Shown here one piece after another: positions 56,726 to 64,000 of a stretch of DNA of 64,000 nt. The stretch is from Nocardioides sp. cx-173 (GTDB taxonomy: Bacteria; Actinomycetota; Actinomycetes; Propionibacteriales; Nocardioidaceae). The notes under the pieces were generated by a model. The model was given only the letters and a program-made list of their open reading frames with translations. It searched no databases and was not told where the DNA came from. The position numbers and the translations under genes are program-made. The DNA lies in contig NZ_CP088262.1 in NCBI RefSeq assembly GCF_021117365.1, positions 62,001 to 126,000 of the forward strand, read 5' to 3'. The stretch's first letter is position 1, and the number at the start of each line of letters is the position of its first letter.

Positions 56726-57706
56726 ATGACGCACACGCCCCCTCCGGGACACTCCACCACCCCGCCGCCGGTACCACTGCCCGCTCCGCCCCTGACGCTT
56801 GACCGCGAGCGGCCCCTGGTCGCCGCCGGCGTCGCGCTGCTGGCGACCGCCGTGGTCCTCTCCGCGGCCTACTCGCGCGCCGACGGGCAGCTGGACTGGT
56901 CCAACTACGCAGTGGGGCTGCTGGCCACGCTCGGGCTGCTCGGCATCGCGGTGACGAGCTACGTGCTGGCTCCGGAGACCGATCCCGCGACCGACCTGGT
57001 CACCTGGCCGGCGGCCTTCGGCATCGGCGGTGTCGGCCTGATGATCGGCGTGGCGATGGACGACAGCGACGCCACGGCGTACGTCGCCGGCCTCGCCGTG
57101 GTCGTGCTCTCCCTCGGCGGCCTCCTGCGCACGCGACGTGGCCCGTTCGTCGTGACCGGGATCCTCGGCCTGTACGCCGTCTACCTGCAGGCGACCGAGG
57201 ACATCGTCGGCTTCGACGGCGACGAGGAGGTCGGGGGCATCCCGATCGCGCTGGGGCTCGCGATCTTCGCCGCGCTCGTCACCGCGCTGGGCTGGCTCCT
57301 GCCCGAGACCCGGGTCCTCGCGGCGGCGGTGGTCGGCGCCATCACCGTGGTGGGGTTCGCCACGCTCACCGGAGCCCTGGCGCTGGCCCAGGCGTTCCAG
57401 GCGGCGCTCAGCGTGTTCGACCCGTCCGAGGAGCCTGCTCCGCGCTTCGACGCCTACGACAACGACGCGTGGGTGATCCTCGTGCTCGCCCTGCTGCTGA
57501 TCGGGGGCTGGGCCGTGCTCGCGGCCCTGACTCGCCACGTCGTCTTCCGGATCCTCATGGTCGCCATGGCGGTCTCGGTCATCCCGCTCGTCACCGCCGT
57601 GCTGACCGTCGACCACCCCTCCTGGTGGGGCCTCGTCCTCGGCGCGGCCGGGGGCGGACTCCTTGCCTTCGCCGGGGTGCGCGCGCTCGCCGCGTCCCGG
57701 CGGTAG
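56726..57706 (+). CDS. Polytopic membrane protein, unknown function
   Basis: 326 residues, about nine hydrophobic helices from residue 35 onward after a Pro-rich cytoplasmic N-terminus (PPPGHSTTPPPVPLPAPP). No motif recognised. A TACCAT -10-like hexamer ends 7 nt before the ATG, suggesting a leaderless mRNA. Tail-to-tail with the EmrB-type exporter gene (34 bp). Confidence 0.75.
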   Translation: MTHTPPPGHSTTPPPVPLPAPPLTLDRERPLVAAGVALLATAVVLSAAYSRADGQLDWSNYAVGLLATLGLLGIAVTSYVLAPETDPATDLVTWPAAFGIGGVGLMIGVAMDDSDATAYVAGLAVVVLSLGGLLRTRRGPFVVTGILGLYAVYLQATEDIVGFDGDEEVGGIPIALGLAIFAALVTALGWLLPETRVLAAAVVGAITVVGFATLTGALALAQAFQAALSVFDPSEEPAPRFDAYDNDAWVILVLALLLIGGWAVLAALTRHVVFRILMVAMAVSVIPLVTAVLTVDHPSWWGLVLGAAGGGLLAFAGVRALAASRR

Positions 57707-57740
57707 GCCTACGAACGACGCGTGACCTGCCCCGCCGGCC

Positions 57741-59255
57741 TCAGTGCCCCACCATCGCGGTCGGGTCCACCGGGGCGGCGGGGCGCCGGCGGGGGAGCAG
57801 GTACGCCGGCACGAGCACCAGGCCGACCATGACCGTGGCGACGAGGAAGACCGTGGCGAAGGAGTCGGCCAGGCCGGCGACGTAGCCGGCCGGGTCGGTG
57901 GCGGGGTTCACGCCGATGTCGAGGATGCCGTTGGTGAGGAGCACGGCGAAGACCGCCGTACCGACGGAGGCGGCGACCTGCTGGACGATGTTCATCAGCG
58001 TCGAGCCGCGCGCGATGGTGTGCGGCTCGAGGGTCCCGAGCGCCGACGACATGATCGGCATCATCGTGGCGCCCATGCCCAGACCCATGACGAACAGCGC
58101 GCCGAGGATGAAGGCGTACGACGTGTCGGCGGTGAGCTGGGTGAACATCGCCATGCCCGCGGTGATCACGGCGATGCCGGTCAGCACGATCTTGCCCGGT
58201 CCGATGCGGTCGGCCAGGATGCCCGCGATCGGCATGGTCAGCATCGCGCCGATGCCCTGCGGGGCGAGCAGCAGCCCGGCGCCGAGGGCGTCCTCGCCGC
58301 GGACCTGCTGGAAGTACAGGGGGAAGAGCAGGCTGGCCCCGAAGAACGCGATCGCGAACAGCGCCATCGCGATCACCGCGACCGTCAGCGTGCGGCTCTG
58401 GAAGAGCCGCAGGTCGATCAGCGGGTGCCGGTTGCGGCGGCTGAGCGCCCACGGCACGAACGCCGCGATCAACAGCGCCCCGGCCACCGCAGGAGCGACG
58501 ACCTGGAGCGTCCAGATCGTGCCCTCGGACTGCTTGGCCTCGGGGATCGAGGAGATGCCGTACAGGAACGCGGCGAGGCCCGGCGAGAGCAGCAGCATGC
58601 CCAGCCAGTCGAAGGTCTCCGACGGCTCGACCCGGTCGGCCGGCAGCACCTTCCAGGCGTACGCCAGGGCGATGATGCCGATGGGCAGGTTGATCAGAAA
58701 GATCCAGTGCCAGCTGGCGGAGTCGATGAGCGCGCCGCCGAGGATCGGGCCGAAGATCGGCCCGAGCAGCATCGGGATGCCGAGCACGGCCATGACCCGG
58801 CCGACCCGCGCGGGGCCGGCGGCGCGGGTCAGGATGGTCATGCCGAGCGGCATCAGCATCCCGCCGCCCAGCCCCTGCAGGACCCGGAAGCCGACCAGCA
58901 TCTCCAGGGAGGACGCCGCGGCGCAGAGCATGGAGCCGAGCGTGAAGAGCAGGACGGCCAGCAGGTACAGGCGCTTGGTCCCGAACCGGTCGGCCGCCCA
59001 GCCGGTCAGCGGGATGACGCTGGCCAGCGCCAGCGTGTAGCCGGTCATCGTCCACGCGACCTGCGCCGACGTCGCGTCGAACTCGCGCTGGAAGGTCTCG
59101 AGCGCGACCGACACCACCGTGATGTCGAGGATCGACATGATCCCGCCCAGCACCACCACGCCGGCCACCAGCAGGACCCGGCGGTCCAGGCGGTCGCTCC
59201 CGCCCTCAGGCGAGTCGTGCGGTACGGCGGTCGTGGGGGCGGGGTCGATGCTCAC
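57741..59255 (-). CDS. MFS transporter, DHA2 (EmrB/QacA) family
   Basis: 504 residues, 14 helices. ILDITVVSVALETFQREFD (helix 1, motif D1), GWAADRFGTKRLYLLAV (motif A), LQGLGGGMLMPLGMTILTRA (helix 4) and GIPMLLGPIFGPILGGALI (motif C) define a DHA2 multidrug exporter. GTG 59255; TAGGCT ends 6 nt upstream on the coding strand. Paralogue of the exporter at 23445. Substrate not predictable. Confidence 0.92.
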   Translation of the reverse strand: MSIDPAPTTAVPHDSPEGGSDRLDRRVLLVAGVVVLGGIMSILDITVVSVALETFQREFDATSAQVAWTMTGYTLALASVIPLTGWAADRFGTKRLYLLAVLLFTLGSMLCAAASSLEMLVGFRVLQGLGGGMLMPLGMTILTRAAGPARVGRVMAVLGIPMLLGPIFGPILGGALIDSASWHWIFLINLPIGIIALAYAWKVLPADRVEPSETFDWLGMLLLSPGLAAFLYGISSIPEAKQSEGTIWTLQVVAPAVAGALLIAAFVPWALSRRNRHPLIDLRLFQSRTLTVAVIAMALFAIAFFGASLLFPLYFQQVRGEDALGAGLLLAPQGIGAMLTMPIAGILADRIGPGKIVLTGIAVITAGMAMFTQLTADTSYAFILGALFVMGLGMGATMMPIMSSALGTLEPHTIARGSTLMNIVQQVAASVGTAVFAVLLTNGILDIGVNPATDPAGYVAGLADSFATVFLVATVMVGLVLVPAYLLPRRRPAAPVDPTAMVGH

Positions 59256-59282
59256 CGCACGAGCCTAGGAGCAGCCCCGGGA

Positions 59283-59340
59283 TAGTCCCAACGAAATGGC
59301 GAGATGAGAGCCCTCTCACTCGCGATTTCGTGAGGGACTA
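59283..59340. repeat. Hairpin repeat family C, copy 2
   Basis: Arms TAGTCCCAACGAAAT and ATTTCGTGAGGGACTA with inner GCGAGATGAGAG/CTCTCACTCGC. Same outer sequence as 32098-32155 (TAGTCCC-AACGAA), diverged inside. Lies between the EmrB-type and peroxidase genes. Confidence 0.82.
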
Positions 59341-59378
59341 CCCCGGCGGAGGCGCCGAGCGGGTACGCCGGTCGGCGG

Positions 59379-59867
59379 CTACTTCAGGGTCGACTCGATG
59401 GCGCTGATGACCTGCTCGTCCTGGGGCTCGACGCGGGGGGAGAACCGGGCGACCACCTCACCGGAGCCGTCGACGAGGAACTTCTCGAAGTTCCACTGGA
59501 TGTCGCCGGCCTCGCCCGACTCGTTGGGGACCTCGACCAGGGAGCGGTAGACCTCGTGCCGGCCCTCGCCGTTGACCTCGACCTTCTCGGCCATCGGGAA
59601 GCTCACGCCGTACGTCGCCGAGCAGAACTCCGCGATCTCCTCGGACGTGCCCGGCTCCTGGCCGCCGAACTGGTTGCACGGCACGCCGACGACGGTGAAG
59701 CCGCGCTCGGCGTAGGTCTGCTGCAGCTCCTCCAGGCCGGTGTACTGCGGGGTCAGGCCGCACTTGCTCGCGACGTTGACCAGCAGCGCGGGGCGGCCGC
59801 CGGTCAGGTCGCGCAGGGTGCCGGGGGACCCGTCGAGGCGGGCGAGGGGGGCGTCGAGGATGCTCAT
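59379..59867 (-). CDS. Glutathione peroxidase-family thiol peroxidase, second copy
   Basis: About 162 residues. Catalytic Cys in NVASKCGLTPQYTGLEELQQ, VPCNQFGGQEPGTSEEIAEF and WNFEKFLVDGSGEVV. More canonical than the copy at 9686 (NQFGGQEPG against DQFRHQEPG). ATG 59867 is chosen; a TAGAGT hexamer ends 7 nt before it (leaderless). The gene stands alone. Confidence 0.93.
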   Translation of the reverse strand: MSILDAPLARLDGSPGTLRDLTGGRPALLVNVASKCGLTPQYTGLEELQQTYAERGFTVVGVPCNQFGGQEPGTSEEIAEFCSATYGVSFPMAEKVEVNGEGRHEVYRSLVEVPNESGEAGDIQWNFEKFLVDGSGEVVARFSPRVEPQDEQVISAIESTLK

Positions 59868-59986
59868 GCCCACGACTCTAGGGCCCGCCGGGGCGGGAGC
59901 CGGACCCGTTCCGGGGAACGCACCGTCCCCGCCGCGCGTTAGCGTCAGAGTCCCACCCGGCCACCCGCCCTTGCTGAGGTCTGCGC

Positions 59987-62731
59987 TTGAGCTTCGTCCC
60001 CGTCACCGGACCGGCCACCTTCCGCCCGGCCGAACCTCCGCGCGAGGGCGTGGTCGAGTTCAGCGACGACCGGCGCACGGTCGCGCTGCCGATCCGCGCC
60101 GCGCTGCCGGTGCTCACCAAGGCGCACGCCCGCGACGACCTCCATCCCAGCGTCGGGCTGCTGAGCGGCGCGGTCCTGCTCGGGATGCGGCTCGTGGCGG
60201 CGGGCCGCTTCGAGCCGTCCGACACCGGCCGCAGCTGGCGCGCGGGGCCGCTGGACGCCGACGACGCCGACCGCGTGCAGATGCTCGCCCGCTCGCGCTC
60301 CTACGACGGGCTCGTCGCCGACGACGCCGAGGCGCTGGTGCGCCAGGTGCTCGATGCGGTGAGCGACGCCATGCCGCGCGCGGCGCCGCTCGCCACCGCG
60401 CGCCGGGCTCGTACCCCCAGCTCCTCGACGGTCACCACGACCGACCGGGCGGCCGGTGGCTCGGACTTCGAGAGCCGGCTGCAGGCCCGCCTCGCGCGGC
60501 ACCGGCGTACGGCGGACCTCGACCTGCCCCAGCTGGTCACCATCTCGCTGCGGGTGGAGGCCGACGAGGAGGAGCTCGTGGCGGGGGCCGTGCGGCTGGT
60601 CCTGCAGGTCCACGACGAGCAGAACCAGCTCCACCTGTGCGACGCGGCGACGCTGTTCACCGAGTACGGCCCCGACGCCAGCCACGGGTTCGGCGAGCGG
60701 GCGCGCACCCACGCCAGCATCGCGCTGCGCGCCGCGGCGGACGCGTGGCCGGTGCTCGACCGGCTGCTGGCCCTGCGGGTGCCCGACCAGATCACCCTCG
60801 ACGCCGACGAGCTGGTCAGCCTGCTCGAGCACGGGGTGGGGGCGCTGAAGGAGCGCGGCGTCGACGTGCTGTGGCCGCGCAGCCTGGGTCGCGACCTTAC
60901 CGCGACGGCGGTGCTCGACCGGGCGCCGTCGGGTCCGCGCGAGGAGCCGCTGCAGCAGGGGCTGCTCTCCTCCGAGGCGATGTTCGCCTTCAAGTGGCAG
61001 CTCGCCCTGCACGGCGAGCCGCTCAGCGAGGCGGAGATGGACGAGCTCGCACACGCGGCGGCGCCGGTCCTCAAGCTGCGGGGCAGCTGGACCGTCGTCG
61101 ACCCGGCGATGGCCAAGCGGGCCCGCAAGCGCCTGGTCCGCACGGTCAAGCCGGTGCAGGCGGTCGCGGCGGCCCTGACCGGGGTCGTCCAGCTGGAGCC
61201 GGCCGACGCGTCGGGCACCGCGAGCGAGACCCAGGTCGTCGTGGGGGCCTCGCTGCTGAAGGTCCGCGACCAGCTGCGCCACGCCGCCACCCGTGACCCG
61301 GTGACGGTGCCGGCCGGGCTGCGGGCGACGCTGCGCGACTACCAGCGCCACGGCCTCACCTGGCTCGCCGACCTGACCGACCTCGGCCTGGGCGCCTGTC
61401 TCGCCGACGACATGGGGCTCGGCAAGACCGTCACCCTGATCGCGCTGCACCTGCACCGGCGGGAGGCCGGTGCGACCGGCCCGACGCTCGTGGTCTGCCC
61501 GGCCAGCCTGCTGGGCAACTGGGAGGCCGAGATCGAGCGCTTCGCCCCCGGCACCCCGACCCGCCGCTTCCACGGCGGCGAGCGCTCGCTGGACGGGCTC
61601 GGCGAGGACAGCGGGTTCGTGCTGACGACGTACGGCACCATGCGCGTCGACCACACCGCGCTCTGCGAGGTCGACTGGGACCTGGTCGTCGCCGACGAGG
61701 CCCAGCACGTCAAGAACCCCCAGTCCTCCACCGCCCGGGCGATGCGCACGATCTCGAGCCGCGCGCGCGTGGCGCTCACCGGCACCCCGGTCGAGAACAA
61801 CCTGACCGAGCTCTGGGCGATCCTCGACTGGGCGACCCCGGGCCTGCTCGGCAGCCGCAACGCCTTCCGCAAGGTGTGGGCCGGGCCGATCGAGTCCGGG
61901 CTGGAGCCCACCAAGGCCCGGCAGTTCGCCGACCTGATCGAGCCGTTCCTGCTGCGCCGGCGCAAGTCGGACCCCGGCATCGCACCGGAGCTGCCGCCGA
62001 AGACCGAGACCGACCACCTGCTGGGGCTGACCCAGGAGCAGGTCGTGCTCTACGAGGCGTTCGTCCGCGACTCGATGGAGCGCATCGAGCGCGCCGACGA
62101 GGAGGCCCGCCGCGGACTGGTCCTGGCGCTGCTGACCGGGCTCAAGCAGATCTGCAACCACCCCGCCCACTTCCTCAAGCAGTCCACCGGCCGGCTCGCG
62201 GGCCGCTCCGAGAAGCTCGAGCTGCTCGACGAGCTGCTCGGCACCGTCCTCGCCGAGGACGGCGCGGTGCTGGTCTTCACCCAGTACGTCGCCATGGCCC
62301 GCCTGCTCGAGACCCACCTCGCCAAGGCCGGTGTGCCGCACCAGTTCCTGCACGGCGGCACCCCCGTGCGCGAGCGCGAGGCGATGGTCAAGCGGTTCCA
62401 GGCCGGCGAGGTGCCGGTGTTCCTGCTCTCGCTCAAGGCCGGCGGCACCGGCCTCAACCTCACCCGCGCCGACCACGTCGTCCACGTCGACCGCTGGTGG
62501 AACCCCGCGGTCGAGGAGCAGGCCACCGACCGGGCCTACCGCATCGGCCAGACCCGGCCGGTGCAGGTGCACCGGATGATCACGCAGGGCACCATCGAGG
62601 AGAAGATCGCCGAGCTCCTGGCCCGCAAGCGCTCGCTGGCCGACTCCGTCCTCGGGCGGGGTGAGGCCGCGCTGACCGAGCTGGGCAACGACGAGCTCCG
62701 CAACCTGGTCACCCTGCGCCGGCCGACGTGA
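59987..62731 (+). CDS. SNF2/RapA-type DEAD/DEAH-box helicase
   Basis: 914 residues. N-terminal bacterial SNF2-associated region (about 1-440), then SWI2/SNF2 motor: GACLADDMGLGKTVTLIALH (motif I, about 472-482), motif II DEAQ in VVADEAQHVKNPQS, LTGTPVENNLTELW (III), then the C-terminal lobe with LVFTQYVAMARLLETHL, LLSLKAGGTGLNLTRADHVV and DRAYRIGQTRPVQVHR (VI). Bacterial members remodel protein-DNA or RNA polymerase complexes. TTG start at 59987. The next gene encodes a SWIM zinc-finger protein, a common partner. Confidence 0.9.
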   Translation: MSFVPVTGPATFRPAEPPREGVVEFSDDRRTVALPIRAALPVLTKAHARDDLHPSVGLLSGAVLLGMRLVAAGRFEPSDTGRSWRAGPLDADDADRVQMLARSRSYDGLVADDAEALVRQVLDAVSDAMPRAAPLATARRARTPSSSTVTTTDRAAGGSDFESRLQARLARHRRTADLDLPQLVTISLRVEADEEELVAGAVRLVLQVHDEQNQLHLCDAATLFTEYGPDASHGFGERARTHASIALRAAADAWPVLDRLLALRVPDQITLDADELVSLLEHGVGALKERGVDVLWPRSLGRDLTATAVLDRAPSGPREEPLQQGLLSSEAMFAFKWQLALHGEPLSEAEMDELAHAAAPVLKLRGSWTVVDPAMAKRARKRLVRTVKPVQAVAAALTGVVQLEPADASGTASETQVVVGASLLKVRDQLRHAATRDPVTVPAGLRATLRDYQRHGLTWLADLTDLGLGACLADDMGLGKTVTLIALHLHRREAGATGPTLVVCPASLLGNWEAEIERFAPGTPTRRFHGGERSLDGLGEDSGFVLTTYGTMRVDHTALCEVDWDLVVADEAQHVKNPQSSTARAMRTISSRARVALTGTPVENNLTELWAILDWATPGLLGSRNAFRKVWAGPIESGLEPTKARQFADLIEPFLLRRRKSDPGIAPELPPKTETDHLLGLTQEQVVLYEAFVRDSMERIERADEEARRGLVLALLTGLKQICNHPAHFLKQSTGRLAGRSEKLELLDELLGTVLAEDGAVLVFTQYVAMARLLETHLAKAGVPHQFLHGGTPVREREAMVKRFQAGEVPVFLLSLKAGGTGLNLTRADHVVHVDRWWNPAVEEQATDRAYRIGQTRPVQVHRMITQGTIEEKIAELLARKRSLADSVLGRGEAALTELGNDELRNLVTLRRPT

Positions 62732-62738
62732 CGGCCCG

Positions 62739-63449
62739 GTGACGAGGATGGACACCGCCGACCGCCGTACCGTGCACGCCCGCCTGGCGCCCAGGCGGGG
62801 CGCCGCCCGCGCCACGCGCTGGTGGGGCAAGGCATGGGTGCGCGCGGTCGAGGAGGCGGCCTACACCGAGACCGACCTGCGCGCCGGGCGTGCACTGGCG
62901 CGCGCCGGCCGCGTCGGCGGCATCACCGTCGACGTCGGGGGCTTCGTCGCCAGCGTCGAGGACGACGGCAGCCTGGTCACGGCGTCCGGCACCGTCCCGG
63001 TCCTGGACCAGGCCGGACGCGACGCGCTGGTCGAGACCGTCGCCGCCGAGTCCGGTCGGGTGGCCGCGCTGCTGGCCGGCGACCTGCCCCACTCGCTGGT
63101 GGAGCACGCCGACCAGATGGGCGTCGAGCTGCTGCCGTACGGCGCCGAGCTGGCCACCACCTGCACCTGCGACTTCTGGGCCGACCCGTGCCCCCACGCC
63201 CTCGCCGTGCTCTACCAGCTCACCTGGCTCGTCGAGGCCGACCCGTTCGTCCTGCTCCACCTGCGTGGCCTGCCCCGCGAGCAGCTGCTGGCGGACCTGC
63301 ACGCCCGGACGGTCACGGCCTCGCCGGAGGAGGGCGCGGCCACAGGTCATGCCGACGACGTCGACACCGCCCTCGACGCCGCCGTCCGCGCGGCCCGGAT
63401 CCTCGAGCTCCTCGACGATCCGACCCGGGCGGTCGACCACCTCTTCTGA
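62739..63449 (+). CDS. SWIM zinc-finger protein, partner of SNF2 helicase
   Basis: About 236 residues. SWIM motif CTCDFWADPCPHALAVLYQL (CxC...CxH) near residues 145-165; N-terminus ATRWWGKAWVRAVEEAAY is typical of SNF2-linked SWIM proteins. Probably contributes DNA or protein binding to the helicase. GTG 62739 lies 7 bp after the helicase stop; ATG 62748 is an equally possible start. Confidence 0.88.
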   Translation: MTRMDTADRRTVHARLAPRRGAARATRWWGKAWVRAVEEAAYTETDLRAGRALARAGRVGGITVDVGGFVASVEDDGSLVTASGTVPVLDQAGRDALVETVAAESGRVAALLAGDLPHSLVEHADQMGVELLPYGAELATTCTCDFWADPCPHALAVLYQLTWLVEADPFVLLHLRGLPREQLLADLHARTVTASPEEGAATGHADDVDTALDAAVRAARILELLDDPTRAVDHLF

Positions 63450-63499
63450 GACCTAAAATGCCGCGACAGCAGGACCGGTGCGCAGGAAGGATCTCGGGG

Positions 63500-64000
63500 A
63501 TGCTCACTGCCCTGGCGCGCCACGCCCGCCCACCCTCGCCCCTGGCGGGCCGGCTGGCCGGACAGTCGCTGCTCTTCGCGCTCGGCGACGGCACGTTCAT
63601 GACCGGCTCGGCGGTGTTCTTCACCCAGATCGTGGGGCTCTCCGCGGCGCAGGTCGGGCTCGGACTCACCATCGCCGGGGCCGCCGCCTTCCTCTCCGCG
63701 CTGCCGATGGGCAAGCTCGTGGACCGCTTCGGGCCGAAGCGGATGTGGGCCGTCAGTGCCGTGGGACAGGCGGCGATGTTCTCCGTGTGGCCGTTCATCA
63801 CCGACTTCAAGGGCTACGTCCTGATGGCCGTCGGCATGGAGGTCATCGGCTCCCTCGGCGGCGCCGCGCACGGCGCGTACACGATCGACGTACTGCCGCC
63901 GGGCGAGCGCGTGCGGTCGCGCGCCTACATGTACTCCGCGCTCAACGTCGGCTTCACCCTCGGCTCGCTGCTCGGCGGCATCGCCCTGGCCTTCCACTCC
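63500..64000 (+). CDS. MFS transporter (3' end outside window)
   Basis: First 167 codons of a membrane transporter: QSLLFALGDGTFMTGSAVFF, VGLSAAQVGLGLTIAGAAAF, and the motif-A-like loop GKLVDRFGPKRMW, then YSALNVGFTLGSLLGGIALA. Start ATG 63500 with AAGGA about 9 nt upstream and a TAAAAT -10-like element at 63455. The window ends inside the gene. Confidence 0.85.
   Translation, partial: MLTALARHARPPSPLAGRLAGQSLLFALGDGTFMTGSAVFFTQIVGLSAAQVGLGLTIAGAAAFLSALPMGKLVDRFGPKRMWAVSAVGQAAMFSVWPFITDFKGYVLMAVGMEVIGSLGGAAHGAYTIDVLPPGERVRSRAYMYSALNVGFTLGSLLGGIALAFHS

Overview
The window is high-GC DNA with many GTG and TTG starts, tight ATGA/GTGA gene overlaps, actinobacterial -10 boxes (TANNNT) and the actinobacterial cell-wall signalling cluster fhaA-fhaB-pstP-rodA. 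It looks like a chromosomal segment of an aerobic actinomycete, most likely a Nocardioides-like member of the Propionibacteriales (inferred from gene content and style, not from a search). No rRNA, phage, insertion sequence or CRISPR array is visible. In mycobacteria the fha/pstP/rodA cluster and its neighbouring tRNA-Leu lie close to oriC, so the left end may be near the origin.

Layout. 1-3900: cell-envelope signalling operon (minus strand) and a divergent tRNA-Leu(CAG). 4000-7183: MFS exporter plus Gfo/Idh oxidoreductase with a TetR repressor and two matching operator-like sites. 7209-10635: SpoIIE-type phosphatase, nitroreductase, glutathione peroxidase and an SRPBCC protein. 10638-10885: a duplicated 104-bp non-coding element. 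10936-13965: TetR-MmpL operon. 14062-21219: malic enzyme, a secreted calcium-binding-repeat protein, a DrrAB-like ABC exporter and a VWA lipoprotein. 21221-23338: AlkB-rubredoxin alkane hydroxylase and TetR regulator. 23445-31143: MFS exporter, M15 peptidase, DedA, quinone oxidoreductase, ComB homologue, M13 peptidase.

The core of the window (31200-52430) reads as a dedicated choline/glycine betaine catabolic island. It encodes a ProVWX-type ABC importer with a double-length permease, choline dehydrogenase, betaine aldehyde dehydrogenase, and a corrinoid methyltransferase system (MttB-superfamily methyltransferase without pyrrolysine, corrinoid protein, methyl-THF transferase, ASKHA/2Fe-2S reactivator, DUF1638 protein). 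It also has a dimethylglycine/sarcosine dehydrogenase with its own ETF pair, and two folate C1 enzymes (MetF-like reductase and PurU). The proposed flow is choline -> betaine aldehyde -> glycine betaine -> dimethylglycine -> sarcosine, with methyl groups carried by cobalamin and tetrahydrofolate and leaving as formate. Two IclR regulators sit in the island. A 17-bp operator-like motif, GTTGCG-N5-CGCAAC, often in tandem at 19-20 bp steps, lies in front of metF, purU/iclR, betB and the dimethylglycine dehydrogenase gene and ties four separate loci into one putative regulon. A second motif of the same geometry, GTTCCA-N5-TGGAAC, separates the other iclR from mtgB.

52518-64000: RHH-like protein, MHS-family transporter, RecQ helicase with a C-terminal phosphoribosyltransferase-like domain, membrane protein, EmrB-type exporter, second glutathione peroxidase, SNF2 helicase with SWIM partner, and the start of another MFS transporter. 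Several families of hairpin-forming intergenic repeats are scattered at gene ends.
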